DNA from: Stachybotrys elegans
Taxonomy: Eukaryota; Ascomycota; Sordariomycetes; Hypocreales; Stachybotryaceae
DNA: 64,000 nt
Direction of reading: 5' to 3'
NCBI GenBank assembly: GCA_020746835.1
Contig: JAGPNK010000006.1
Location: 558,001 to 622,000, forward strand
Position numbers and translations under genes: made by a program. Below, one piece after another: positions 12,295 to 23,060 of the stretch; the first letter of the stretch is position 1; every line of letters begins with the position of its first letter. Under the pieces are notes generated by a model. The model saw nothing but the letters and a program-made list of their open reading frames with translations. It did no database searches and was not told where the DNA came from.

Positions 12295-14601
12295 CTATTG
12301 TGATGTTGACGGCCCGTCAGGCTGCGCCGCCATATCCGTACCCGGCCTATTCCATGTTCTGATGTGACCTGGTGGAGTAATCGTGTTATCGGGATGTGTC
12401 AATATATCCACAAGACTTCTGCAACTTACCTGACTTGCAGCTTGTGATGATGGCGTCTTCTGTGAATTCGAGCCACTGGGCTGGGTGAGTATCAATCACC
12501 TTGTTCTAGCCCTCTGTTAGTCTTGACTCATTGCCACAAACTATGATGCCCCCGGCTTACCGCGACTGGCGGGAGCATAGGAATCCTCGCGCGGGGCTCG
12601 ACGGGGTGAGCTATGCCATCGTCCTCATCGTCCGCCACAAGACTCGAGTTGGAGCGCATCCGAGAGTGGACGGTACCAGTTGTTTCTGCACGTTGCAGTG
12701 CCGTGAAGCGCGAGGAGATGGACCCTCGATGGCGCATCGATGTCTGCTCACCATCAGTCCATGTTTTCTTTTGCCAAGGTACATGAATACTTACCGCTTT
12801 GGGTCGGTAGAGCATGCCGACGCTGAAGTCCCAGAGACACAATCGGCCATCTTCCGCGACGCTGCCGAAGCGGTAGTTGCGGTCGTCACACCGCCAAGGA
12901 TCAAACGCCACTGATGACACCCATGATTGGTGGCCCTGGCACCTGGCTACGAGGGCAGAGTCGGCCATGCTCCAGATGGAAATGAGATCGTCTTGTCCTC
13001 CTGTCAAGACGTACTTTGCATCAGGCGACCAGCAGACGCAGGAGAGTCCACCGTAGTAAGAGTAAAACATATCCAATAACCTACAAGGTCAGTACTTTGT
13101 TGCTCTGGCATTGGAAATAATGCTCACTCTTCCTTGAGGTAGTCAATAATCCTCAGTGTGCCATCCTCGGAAACGACGGCCAGGTGCCGGTTGTCGGGCG
13201 AAAAAGCAAAAGCATTGATTCGGTGATTGGACAGCTTCCATGCTGCTACTGGGTTGTTCTTCTGGTTCTTGGAATGGACCGATTTGTTGATCTGGATCTT
13301 GTTGGTGGGCGTTGAGCCATTCGTGTCTTCCCCTGCCTCGCTTCCATTGAAGTGAGAACCCTCTTCCTCGGGGTTAAACTGTGCGTCCTCCTTCTCCTTG
13401 TCATACACGACCAACGAGCCATCCATATGTGCGGCCAAAAATAGGTTCTCAGAGCCGGGTATCCATCGAATCTCAGAAACCGCTGTCCCGTTTATTATGC
13501 CCTACCCAAGTCAGACACGCCAGCAGAAGCACTGGGTTCACATACATTCTTGTTGAGGCGAGTATATCTCTGCGAAATGGGTTCCCACCAGATGATTTCG
13601 CCGGTAGAATAGCCCATGATGAGATCAATATGGCTAACAGACTTTGTCACGAGGTTGGCGTCATGACACAGACAATGTGCCTTGGTGAACAGAACTTTGG
13701 TCAAATAATCTTGCTATTCAATGCATAAGCACGCCAACATCGCAGACGAGGTTCCTTGGAGGGGCGTACCTTGGTCGGGGATGACAGATCCAGCCATTGA
13801 AAGGCGCGGTTGATGTTGGCAAAGGCAAACATGCCGTCCGATGGCCTGTCGGCCAGTTTCCTGGCCAGGTTTTCGCTAGCGATAACTCGAGATATGAAGG
13901 AAGAATTACTCTTAGTCATGTTGTTCTTGGGCTTCTTTCTCTTGTTGGCATCCTTCAGGGGTGCTTGCGCCAGCAGCGCATTGCCTTCGCCAAACGCCGG
14001 TGCTGATGCCAGGGTCAACGAGGTGCCCGGGGCGTCGCTGGTCGAGGTGCCACGTCCATCCTCACTGCTCAAAGCGCCCTCCACCGAGGAACGACCCTCG
14101 TTGGGGTGCTCTTGGATGCTCGAATTCACTTTGGTCAAGGACAGCGTGGTTGCGGAGGGATCCTTGTAAGAGAAAGGAGGGGTCGGCCGCACGTCGAGGC
14201 TCAGCAAGGTAACCTTTGTGCCGGCAGTCGCAGGTTGCGGGTTCGTAGCGAGGGGGTTCGGATTGATTACTGGCGCCTCAGACGGATGCGGAGGGGGGGT
14301 CGCGAGGTGGAGGTCTTCTTTCAAGACATAGGTACCTGATGATGGTCAGCGAGGGGCGGCCCTTGGCTGGAGGGTTCGAGTCTGGGCTTGAATGCGTACC
14401 TTCACCCACGAGGAACTGCCATTCGGGTCCTTCTGGATTGGTGAGAGTATTGTTGGTCTCAATCATGGGAACAATGCCATTGGCACCTGCGCCAAACTGG
14501 CCGCCTCCGGGATAACGAGGCGGGGGCGGAAGAACACTGGAGGGATGCCATGGTCAGCACAAGGATGGATCGAATCCGGTCGAGAAATCCACGTACAACA
14601 T
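12295..14601 (-). CDS. creC: WD40 protein CreC, partner of the CreB deubiquitinase
   Basis: Nine exons join without a phase break: 14601-14597, 14536-14400, 14335-13770, 13713-13546, 13501-13128, 13080-12795, 12743-12561, 12505-12430 and 12368-12295 (622 aa). The first exon is only five bases (ATGTT) and splices to give [14 protein letters not shown], the typical CreC N-terminus. Further landmarks are [16 protein letters not shown], a Lys-rich RKKPKNN segment, [17 protein letters not shown], then WD40 blades: [79 protein letters not shown] and the last, GHIRTWNRP. In Aspergillus, CreC binds and stabilises the deubiquitinase CreB and is needed for carbon catabolite repression. The homologue family includes WDR20 and Dmr1-like proteins. 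No creB is present in the window. Confidence 0.93.
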
Positions 14602-16127
14602 GGCGACTGCAGTGATTATGAGTGATTCCGGCGGTAGGTTCGGACAGGTTGAAGGATCGGTTCAATCTGGGCGGGTGGCCAGAGGACGGGGACCCCGTGG
14701 GTTGGTTGGCCGTTGGCGGAGAGTTGGAGAGAAGCACCGGCGCAACAGAGGAGAGGGCACGTCGAAAAGTTGGCAGACTTGCAGGCAGAGGAGGCCGGAG
14801 ATGATTCAAGTCGGATACGCGAGGCTGTCACAGCCGCGTTGGAGTCCAATGGCAAGATCAGCGAGGAGCGTCGAGCCAGGCATAACGGCGGGACGATGGG
14901 AGACCGTGACCACTTCGAAGGTGGAGGTGGACAGGCTAGGCTGTATTCGCACGCTGAGCCATAGCGAACCTGGGGGCTGGATGTGGGGTAAAACGCATGG
15001 ACGAATCCTCCAAGGTTGTCCTCCTTCTGTTTCCTCTTTCCGAACGCACGCACACATGACTGGCTGACATGGTTGGCCAGAGGCGAACGTACATAATATA
15101 ATGGTGGGCGAATCGCATATAGTTCGAGGTGCTTGGCCTGCAGATTGGTGGAGGCCAGCCATCCCCATCTGGCCATGAAGACATCACCAACCAGCATGAG
15201 ACGCAAAAGATCAAGTGTTGGTCAGGTAATATGTCTAGACACAAAGTCCGGGAGAAGGAATGCAGGCAAGTACAAGCACGCGGGTTGCTGGGCAAACGCG
15301 GCGTAGAATCGCATCAAAGGCGCACCAGCCGATGGCAGCTGAGGAGAACATTACAGGCCAACAACCGCGCACTGCTGCAATGCGCACAACACAGCTCAGT
15401 ACAGCACAGTCCATGCGACATTGTCTCCTATACCAGGCATATTACAGTGCAGCCTTTTCCACACACCTGCAGCAAGGCAGGACACATCCTGGTATATGTA
15501 GGATACCTAGATAGGTCTATTAGAGTATGCTTAGACAATAATAAAAATATGTCCAGGCACCTTTCAGCCAGCAGCTTGCGCATGATGGTCATAGGGCCAA
15601 TTCATAACTATCCAGTCCACGTCATGATCTGGCTTGAGTCGGCCATTCCACACCGTCCCAACCACGGCTTTGGCGGTAAACCGGGCTAGGTCCCCATGCC
15701 CGACATTCAGCGCACACCGATGCCCTGTGACCGTCGCCTGCACAGTGGGGCTTCAGTAGCTCAGGACGAGGTGGCTCCCGGTGGTGGGCAAAGCTACGGG
15801 TAGGTTGGATGCCCCACACGGGAATCGAAGGAACGCTGGCAACTGGTCCCGTTCATCATCTATTTACCATCCACCTGACCTCCATCATCCGATTTCATCC
15901 AGCGTCCGAATATTTCCTCGCAAACATTCGGCACTCTCAACCTCGCCGGCGCCGTCCTCCCCACGATTCGCCGCTCTCCTCCGACATCCCCAGGGGCTGC
16001 TTCTGCTTCTGCCCGCTCGCACACGTGCACCACGTCGACCCTCGTCGCTCTACCAGGGGAGGTCATGGACTCGAGGTAGAATCTTGCCTGCTGTCCTGCT
16101 TATCGCGCAACGCCTCAGTTTCCCATC
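14602..16127. promoter_or_regulatory. divergent intergenic region between creC and gem1
   Basis: The two genes are read outward from this 1.5 kb, so it must hold both promoters. An imperfectly symmetrical element is visible: arms TATACCAGG (15429-15437) and CCTGGTATA (15488-15496) with a 50-nt spacer. The strip next to gem1 (15860-16127) is CT-rich on the + strand, as in many fungal leaders. No convincing coding frame was seen. Confidence 0.4.
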
Positions 16128-18076
16128 ATGGCTACCGGTACTACCTTTTACCCCTCTTCCTCTAGCCCCTCGAAGCACCTGGATCTGACCAAGGGCAACC
16201 AGTCCGCATATGCGTCTGCGGTGACGAGGGCACCGGCAAGTCCAGCCTCATTGCCTCCCTCGTCAAGGATCAATTCATCACCAACAAGATCCAACCCGTC
16301 CTGCCTCAGATCACCATTCCTCCCGGCATCGGTACTCCTGACAACGTCACAACCACCATTGTCGATACGTCCGCCCGCCCCCAGGACCGAACCACGCTGC
16401 GCAAGGAGATCCGAAAATGCAGCGTCATTCTCCTCGTCTACGCCGACCACTACAGTTACGAGCGAGTCGCCCTCTTCTGGATGCCCTACTTTCGCTCCCT
16501 CGGTGTCAATGTCCCCGTTGTCTTATGCGCAAACAAGTCCGACTCGGGCGCTCAAGGCACCACGCCGCAGGTTGTCGAGGAGGAGATGTTGCCTGTCATG
16601 GCCGAGTTCCGAGAGATTGACTCGTGCATCAGGACGAGTGCTCGGGATCATCGAAATGTCAACGAGGTCTTCTTCTTGTGCCAAAAGGCCGTCACGCACC
16701 CCATCGCGCCGCTCTTTGATTACAAGGAGGGACATCTGAAGCCAGCTTGCGTAACTGCCCTACAGAGGATTTTCTACCTTTGCGACAAGGACCAAGATGG
16801 GTTCCTCGACGATCAGGAGATGCGTGAATTCCAGGCCAGATGCTTCGACAAGCCCTTGACTAGCGATGACCTAGATAACATCAAGTTGTCCATATCAAAG
16901 TCGCTGCCCAGTGCCAATCTCGACAAGGGTATCGATCTGCGAGGTTTCCTTCACCTCAACAAGATGTACGCCGAGAAGGGTCGTCATGAGACCATCTGGA
17001 TCATCCTGCGCGAGTATCACTACACAGACAGCTTGAGTCTGGAAGATAAATTCCTCCACCCAAAGCTCGATGTTCCTGAATACTCTTCGGTTGAACTTAG
17101 TCCGGCCGGCTATCGCTTCTTCGTCGACCTTTTCTTGCTGTTTGACAAGGACAACGACGGTGGCTTGAATGACCAGGAACTGGAGGCACTGTTTGCACCC
17201 ACCCCGGGTCTGCCCGCGTCTTGGTCCGACTCATCTTTCCCATGCTCCACAGTCAGGAATGAAGCTGGTCACATTACTCTCCAAGGATGGTTGGCGCAAT
17301 GGAGCATGACGACTTTCCTGGAGCCCAAGACGACAATTGCGTACCTCGCGTATCTCGGTTTCGAGCCGCCGAACCCAAAAGACCCCATCACCACAGCCAT
17401 CAAGATCACCAAGTCGCGCAAGCGAAGGAGGCGGCCTGGCCGAGTTGAGAGAAACGTCGTCCTCTGCTACGTTCTGGGTGCGCCTGGCGCTGGCAAGACG
17501 TCCCTTCTGGATGCGTTCCTCAATCTCCCGTTCGAGCCCCTCTACCGTCCGACCATCAAGCCTCGCATGGCCGTCAACAGCGTCGAGCTTCCTGGAGGCA
17601 AGCAGGTCTATCTCATTCTTGAAGAGCTGGGCGAGTTGGAGCCAGCCATCTTGGAGAACCAGTCCAAGCTGGATGCTTGCGATTTGATTTGCTACACCTA
17701 CGACTCCTCAGACCCAGACTCCTTCTCTCACATTGTGGATATCCGAAACAAATATCCGCAGTTGGACGAGCTGCCGTCAATCTACACTGCCCTCAAGGCA
17801 GATCGCGACAAGACGACGCAGCGAAGCGAGCTCCAGCCTGATCAGTATACCTCGCACCAAAACATGAGCCACCCCCTCCATGTGAGTGTCACCTGGAACA
17901 GCATCAGCGAGCTCTTCGTCTCCCTCGCCGAGGCTTCCACCAACCCCAGTCTCGGCTTCCCCAAGATGGAGGAGGAGGCGCCCGACCGCACCAGCCTATA
18001 CCTCGCACTCGGCGCAACCGCATGCGCAGCCGTCGCCGCTCTGATGATATGGCGCCGGGCAACAAACGCCCCCTGA
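16128..18076 (+). CDS. gem1: mitochondrial Rho GTPase Gem1/Miro
   Basis: Two exons: 16128-16137 (ATG plus seven bases) and 16203-18076, giving 627 aa, normal for the family. The splice yields [18 protein letters not shown]. Domains in order are GTPase 1 with P-loop GDEGTGKSS (10-18) and NKSD (114-117); EF-hand 1 [12 protein letters not shown] (198-209); EF-hand 2 [12 protein letters not shown] (318-329); GTPase 2 with GAPGAGKTS (429-437); and a C-terminal transmembrane anchor about 600-620 followed by WRRATNAP. The protein sits in the mitochondrial outer membrane with both GTPases facing the cytosol, and acts in mitochondrial distribution and ER-mitochondria contact sites. GTPase 2 lacks an obvious standard G4 NKxD motif, as is usual in fungal Gem1. 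It converges on abd1. Confidence 0.97.
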
Positions 18077-18492
18077 CACGGCACGCGCAGCCTTTTTGCT
18101 TTGTCATGTTCTTTTACCGCATTGGGCGGCGTTGGTCTACTTCTTCCTTCTTATCTACACTACACTCGTTCCGGGTTCCGTTACTCGGCGCACTTTTAGA
18201 CATCCCTCTGTCGGATAGGATATACTGTGGCAAGGGGGCCGGTACGCTCGCTATCGACACATTCACCATCATGATACCCACTCCCCTCGTATTACCCATA
18301 TCACCTTGTAATTTATATAATTCATGACACTTAATGATCAAATATATTCATCTTCTCCGCGCGTTACCGGGTCCTATCTCTGTGGTTTTCGTTCCTTCAA
18401 GTATGCTGCGAGTCTCTCGCAGCCCCAACCATGACCAACGCCAAGTATCTGAGCAAAATTAAACCGATAAGCAAATGTGGTGTATGCGAAGC
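18077..18492. other. convergent 3' flank of gem1 and abd1
   Basis: Both neighbouring genes end towards this 416-nt stretch, so it carries both terminators. It is AT-richer around 18290-18350, with AATTTATATAATTC-like sequence suitable for 3' end processing. No gene. Confidence 0.45.
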
Positions 18493-19911
18493 CTACACCT
18501 TGTAGAAGCAAAACCCAATATACAAGCTTGCCGCCTCCATCTCTTCGTCTGACACAAGGAGCGGGCCTCGGCCTCTCTCGCGCACGCCCATGCGCTCCGA
18601 CAGACTGCCCATTTCCGGGTCGTCCTTCTCCGTCTCCCAGATCTCCGGGAAGGTCTTGTGGAATTGCAGCTCAAGATTGAAGTCCTCGGCGAGGGCACGG
18701 AACGCCTCCCAGGGGACCACGTACTCGGGCACCTCCTCGACGGCCTCGTCCAGGAAGAAGTTGTACTTCCAGCCAAAGGCCGGTCGGAAGATGCCGTCCT
18801 CGGGAGTCTTGCCGGGGAAGCGAATGCGGTAGATGGAGTTGCCCCATTCCGCCGTGGGCTCAGCCTCACCCTCCTCAAGCTCCCCGTCCTCAGGCTCGGC
18901 GGGGGGCGGTGTGGTGCTGCCATCGGCCTTGGCGGCGGCTTCGGCTTCTTCGCTCTTCTTCTTGGCGGCGGCTTTGGCGTTGAATTGACGGACGCGCTCG
19001 CCGAGGACATCTGAGTTAGGGATGCAGCCGATGAAGCGGCCGCCCTTCTTCAGAGCGCCGGCCACGTTGCGAAGCATGGTGCGGGCGTGCTTCTCTGACT
19101 CGAAGGCGTAATGCATGCAGAACATCATGCTGACGACGTCAAAGCCGCGACGGTTCATAGGCGACGGGTCGAAGCCCACCTGCTGGATGATGTCGAGGTC
19201 CTCGATGCTCTCTCCATAACAGTCCTTGACATGGAAGCGTCCATCGAACAGGCGCTGGGGCCGCCCGCGGCCGCCCCGGCCACCCCGCGATCCCAGGTTG
19301 CGGTAGCGATCGCGCGCCTGCTCGATACTCACGTCGGCCGGGTCGAGACCGACGTAGAGCTGGATGGGCTGCGGTGCCTGTTGCCACTTATTCAGATCGC
19401 CGCCCTTGCCGCAGCCAATATCCAGGACGAGGAGCTCCTTGCCCGTAGAGCGGCCAGCCTCGCGGGAGCCTGGGCTGTGATCCTCATCCGGGGAGTAACG
19501 CTGAATGATGCAGCTCTTGACCCAGTTGTTGAAGACGCGCAGGCCCTTGATCTTGCTGTCGCGGGTGCGCCAGTCGCGACCACGCTCCGGCACATTGTTG
19601 TAGTGTTGCCGGACGACGTCATTGTTGCCCCGCGCTCTGTTGTACTCGGCCTCGGCGGCCGCTGCCGCTGCCGCGGACTCTCGCTCGCGGTTGAGCTGGC
19701 GCTGACGGATCTCCTCGCGCTGGGACTCAGAGATGCGTGCCCGAGCGTTGGGACGCTTGAGCTTCCGGGGCTGCTCCGATGGAGATACGGCCCGGCGCTT
19801 AGCAGGCTGAAGCTCTTTGGCGTCGTACGGCACCGGACCCTCGTCTAGTAGATCGTCTTCGGCCGGTCGTTTGCCATTTCTTCTCGAGGGTGCTTCATCG
19901 TCGCTGGCCAT
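18493..19911 (-). CDS. abd1: mRNA cap guanine-N7 methyltransferase Abd1
   Basis: Single exon, 472 aa. The first 95 residues are a charged tail with basic patches (KRPAEDD, AKRRAVS, RKLKRPNARAR). The catalytic region begins HYNNVPERGRDWR (103-115), then SAM motif I VLDIGCGKGGD (162-172), GLDPADVSIEQARDRY, MMFCMHYAFES (262-272) and GGRFIGCIPNS (290-300). It ends with FCFYKV. The enzyme transfers methyl from S-adenosylmethionine to N7 of the guanosine cap in the nucleus. Two insertions stand out: a Gly/Arg segment GSRGGRGGRGRPQR (207-220) inside the fold, and an acidic, Ala/Glu/Pro-rich stretch after residue 310. It is divergent with rpn7. Confidence 0.95.
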   Translation of the reverse strand: MASDDEAPSRRNGKRPAEDDLLDEGPVPYDAKELQPAKRRAVSPSEQPRKLKRPNARARISESQREEIRQRQLNRERESAAAAAAAEAEYNRARGNNDVVRQHYNNVPERGRDWRTRDSKIKGLRVFNNWVKSCIIQRYSPDEDHSPGSREAGRSTGKELLVLDIGCGKGGDLNKWQQAPQPIQLYVGLDPADVSIEQARDRYRNLGSRGGRGGRGRPQRLFDGRFHVKDCYGESIEDLDIIQQVGFDPSPMNRRGFDVVSMMFCMHYAFESEKHARTMLRNVAGALKKGGRFIGCIPNSDVLGERVRQFNAKAAAKKKSEEAEAAAKADGSTTPPPAEPEDGELEEGEAEPTAEWGNSIYRIRFPGKTPEDGIFRPAFGWKYNFFLDEAVEEVPEYVVPWEAFRALAEDFNLELQFHKTFPEIWETEKDDPEMGSLSERMGVRERGRGPLLVSDEEMEAASLYIGFCFYKV

Positions 19912-20976
19912 GATGATGATGATTAATGATTGCTTATGCCGTTGTTAAAGGGGGTATCGAGCGGTGAAAGGTTCCCTGTATGTGTATGCAAATTTGTGAA
20001 GCCTCTGAAAGAGTGCAAGTTTTTGTTGGGAGCAATTGAGGCCAAAAGGTGCTTGTGTGAGAAAGTGTATTCGGAGCGCAGGTGCAGTGTAACAAGGTAA
20101 AAACACCCCGGAGGTCTCACGAGCCGAAGGGAGACAGGTAGTGGGTCAGCACTATCGGCATCAGCCGGCTACCCTGTAGCTTCATACGAGAAAGTGCTCC
20201 TGGTAAAATGGGAAGCGTATTCCTTGATCTTCTAATATGACACTAAGACTGTATTTCCGGTTAGCGGAAGATAGATTTGGTCCTTCGTGATGACCCGGCA
20301 TGAGTCTTGTGACCTATTTTCTCACAGCTATGTTGGAGCTACCACGACAGGCCGTTCCTCTGTGAGGCTCAAGAACTCCCAATATCTAATAACAGTATGG
20401 CTGGGTATATACTAGTGGATGTCCTGAGAATAGGCCTATCCACGAATCACTGTATAGAAACAATAAATGACAATCGAAGCGTAATGGCGTCCGTCACGAA
20501 CAAGTTACGCCCGTTCACTACGGACGAGCCCCAATTCGCCGCCCCTGGCATCGACACGCAATTTGATATCCATGGGCAGAATGATAGAATACGCATAATC
20601 AAAAGACGTCCAACCTGAAATACGGCTGAAAATACTAGACGATGGACGCCTACAAAATGTCTTAATAGTACTCGGTATAGCACGCTTCTTCCAGGTCCCG
20701 CCAAGTGCGTAACGCATTGGGAGCCTGCCAGCCCACGGCGCGGCTTAGAAGACCCACCCACTCCCACCCAAGGTACCGCCCGCAACTCCACAGCCTTTCC
20801 TTCCATGCCTTACGTTACCACCAAGTGAGGTCAAGAAGCTGAGCTCTCCATTTCCACCAAACGTCCATTCCCCAAGCTTCCATCCACCTTCCCACCAGGC
20901 CGCCGACCTCCACCGCCGCCGTCCGCACCATCTCTCCTCGAAAGCCTACGCTCGGAACCCGATCTCGACCGCAGCC
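19912..20976. promoter_or_regulatory. divergent intergenic region between abd1 and rpn7
   Basis: Shared upstream region of 1.07 kb. The centre (20200-20680) is AT-richer than the flanks. The strip just before rpn7 (20750-20975) is CT-rich on the + strand, suggesting a leader. No yeast-type proteasome box (GGTGGCAAA) was noticed close to the rpn7 start. No gene. Confidence 0.4.
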
Positions 20977-22590
20977 ATGGGATCGGATCCCCAGTACGCC
21001 AAGTGGCCGCTGCTGCCGCTGTCGCAGCACGTCTTCACCCTAACCAATGCCTACGCCACCAAGCCCGCCCAGCAGGCCGCCGTCAAGGCGCTGCAGGATG
21101 CCATCGCCCAAGACAAGATGGCACCCTTCTACCGCCACCTCGCTCATCCCATCGACGGTATCCTCAATGCCGTGGGCGAGGGCGGCTCCTCCGTCCCCGG
21201 CAAGCCCCTCAGCAGAAAGTCTAGCCTGGTCGGCATGATTGCCACCAAGGCGCCCGCAACAACTGTCAGCCTACCATGGGATGAGGCGCTCTACTCCCAG
21301 CTTCTGGCGGAGAACGACAAGGAGCTGGCCGAGTTCCAGAAGGAGGAGGACGAGGCCGTCGAGCAGGCCGGTGACACAGAGGTCATCGCCGCAAAGGGCA
21401 AGAGGGCAGAGTTCTGGGCCCGAGTGGGTGACAAGGTGAGGAATCATGGCACATGGGCCTTTTTTTACTAGCTGGCAAAGGTCTACGCTTATGTTTGGGG
21501 AATTACTGAGCTAACGTTTTCCAGGACAAAGCCATTGCCGCCTACGAGAGCGTCTTCGAGAAGACGGGTATCCTGGGCACCAAGATCGACCTCGTCCTCG
21601 CCATAATACGCATCGCCCTCTTCTACGGCGACAAGCCCCTTGTCAAGAAGCACGTCGAGCGCGCCAAGGCCCTCGTCGAGAGCGGCGGCGACTGGGACCG
21701 CCGCAACCGCCTCAAGGCCTACGAGGGTCTCCATCTCCTTACCGTCCGCTCCTACAACCTCGCCGCACCCCTCCTCCTCGACTCTCTCTCGACCTTCACC
21801 AGCTACGAACTCTGCACCTACTCCAATCTAGTCGTCTACTCAGTCCTGGCCGGCTCTGTCTCCCTGAAGCGAGTCGACTTCAAGTCCAAGGTGGTAGACG
21901 CCCCCGAGATCAAGGCTATTCTAGGAGATGGCGAGGACAAGCTGCTGGCTCTGAGCGGCGCTCTGAGCGCTGGCCCTGGCGCAGACGACACCCCCGGTGA
22001 CAGCGCCCCCAAGGCTGCCAGCACCACCGTTGTCAACCTGACGACCCTGGGTTCCAGCACCGACCAGCCCGAGGCCGAGATGGCCATTGACTTTAGCCAG
22101 CTGGCCCTGCTTGTCAGCAGCTTGTACAATGGCAACTACAAGACCTTCTTCCAGTCGCTGGCCAAGGTGGAGGAGCAATTCCTGAACCAGGACCGCTACC
22201 TGCACGAGCACAAGAGCTGGTTCATTCGCGAGATGCGCCTCCGAGCTTACCAGCAGCTTCTGCAGAGCTACCGAGTCGTTGGCCTCGAGAGCATGGCCAA
22301 CGATTTCGGTGTCACCGTCGACTTCCTGGATCGGTTCGTACAGCCTCTACCTTTGTGTTCTCCTGGCCATAAGCTAACATGAGATAAATAGCGACCTTGC
22401 CCGCTTCATTGCTGCCGGACGTATCCCTTGCACCATTGACCGCGTCAGCGGCAAGGGCGTCATCGAGACCAACCGTCCCGACGACAAGAACAAGCAGTAC
22501 CAGGACGTGGTTCGCCAGGGTGACCAGCTCATTACCAAGCTGCAAAAGTATGGACAGGCTGTTAGGCTCAGGGGAAGCGAGAGGGCATAA
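20977..22590 (+). CDS. rpn7: 26S proteasome regulatory subunit Rpn7
   Basis: Three exons, 20977-21435, 21525-22333 and 22392-22590, give 488 aa. It has the N-terminal helical-repeat RPN7 region (DKAIAAYESVFEKTG, LVLAIIRIALFYGD, LKAYEGLHLLTVRSYNLAA) and a C-terminal PCI winged-helix region (LLQSYRVVGLESMANDFGV, DLARFIAAGRIPCTIDRVSG, VIETNRPDDKN), with a basic tail QAVRLRGSERA. Rpn7 is a lid subunit of the 19S regulatory particle. An Ala/Gly/Pro-rich loop (about 335-360, GPGADDTPGDSAPKAAS) lies before the PCI domain and looks lineage-specific. Splice phases are consistent and intron 2 ends in TAG. Its 3' end converges on the alanine aminotransferase gene. Confidence 0.96.
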
Positions 22591-23060
22591 GTAAGAGAGG
22601 GAAAGAAACAAACAAATTATAATAGGGACAAGAAAAATATGACTCCCTCGAGGGATTTCTGGGAAGGGCACGGTGGGGGACAAGGGTAGCGGGTTGTAAC
22701 TAGCGGGCTGGATGTTGTATGATACAACCCAGACATGCCACAACCGCCAGCTGACTGGTATCAGACATGTCTCGGTGCTCTTGCAAGTAAATGAAAGTCC
22801 TTACGAAGCCCTGCAACTGCAACGATGACCTCACAGAAAAGACGAAAAGGGGATAAAGAATCCAGTGAACATCTAAATTCTTTGCTCATCTGTTGATAAA
22901 ATGGCGCTTCCGACTATGCAACCGAGGGGCGCCCAATGCGATAACATGATTGACGTGTACCCAACGCCTGTGACCAACTCCTTCTATCCTCCAAGTCGAG
23001 GTGGGCAGACTTCTCTTTCTACAGCCCCCTGCCTTTCTCCCCTCAACCCCCAAGCTGACC
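22591..23060. other. convergent 3' flank of rpn7 and the aminotransferase gene
   Basis: 470 nt between two stop codons facing each other. It contains AAACAAATTATAATAGG at about 22611, a likely 3' processing context for rpn7. No gene. Confidence 0.45.

Noticed and set aside
14365..14390. GGTTCGAGTC word resembling a tRNA B box
   Set aside because: It lies inside a creC intron with no A box or cloverleaf around it.
15429..15496. Nine-nt inverted repeat with 50-nt spacer in the creC/gem1 interval
   Set aside because: Arms are short and the spacer long; expected by chance in 64 kb, so it is mentioned only in the region note.
15741..15814. Possible tRNA: AGCTCAG-like word between complementary GTGGGGC and GCCCCAC
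   Set aside because: Seven-nt arms are about the right distance apart, but there is no TTCGANNCC T-loop in place and no anticodon stem could be formed.
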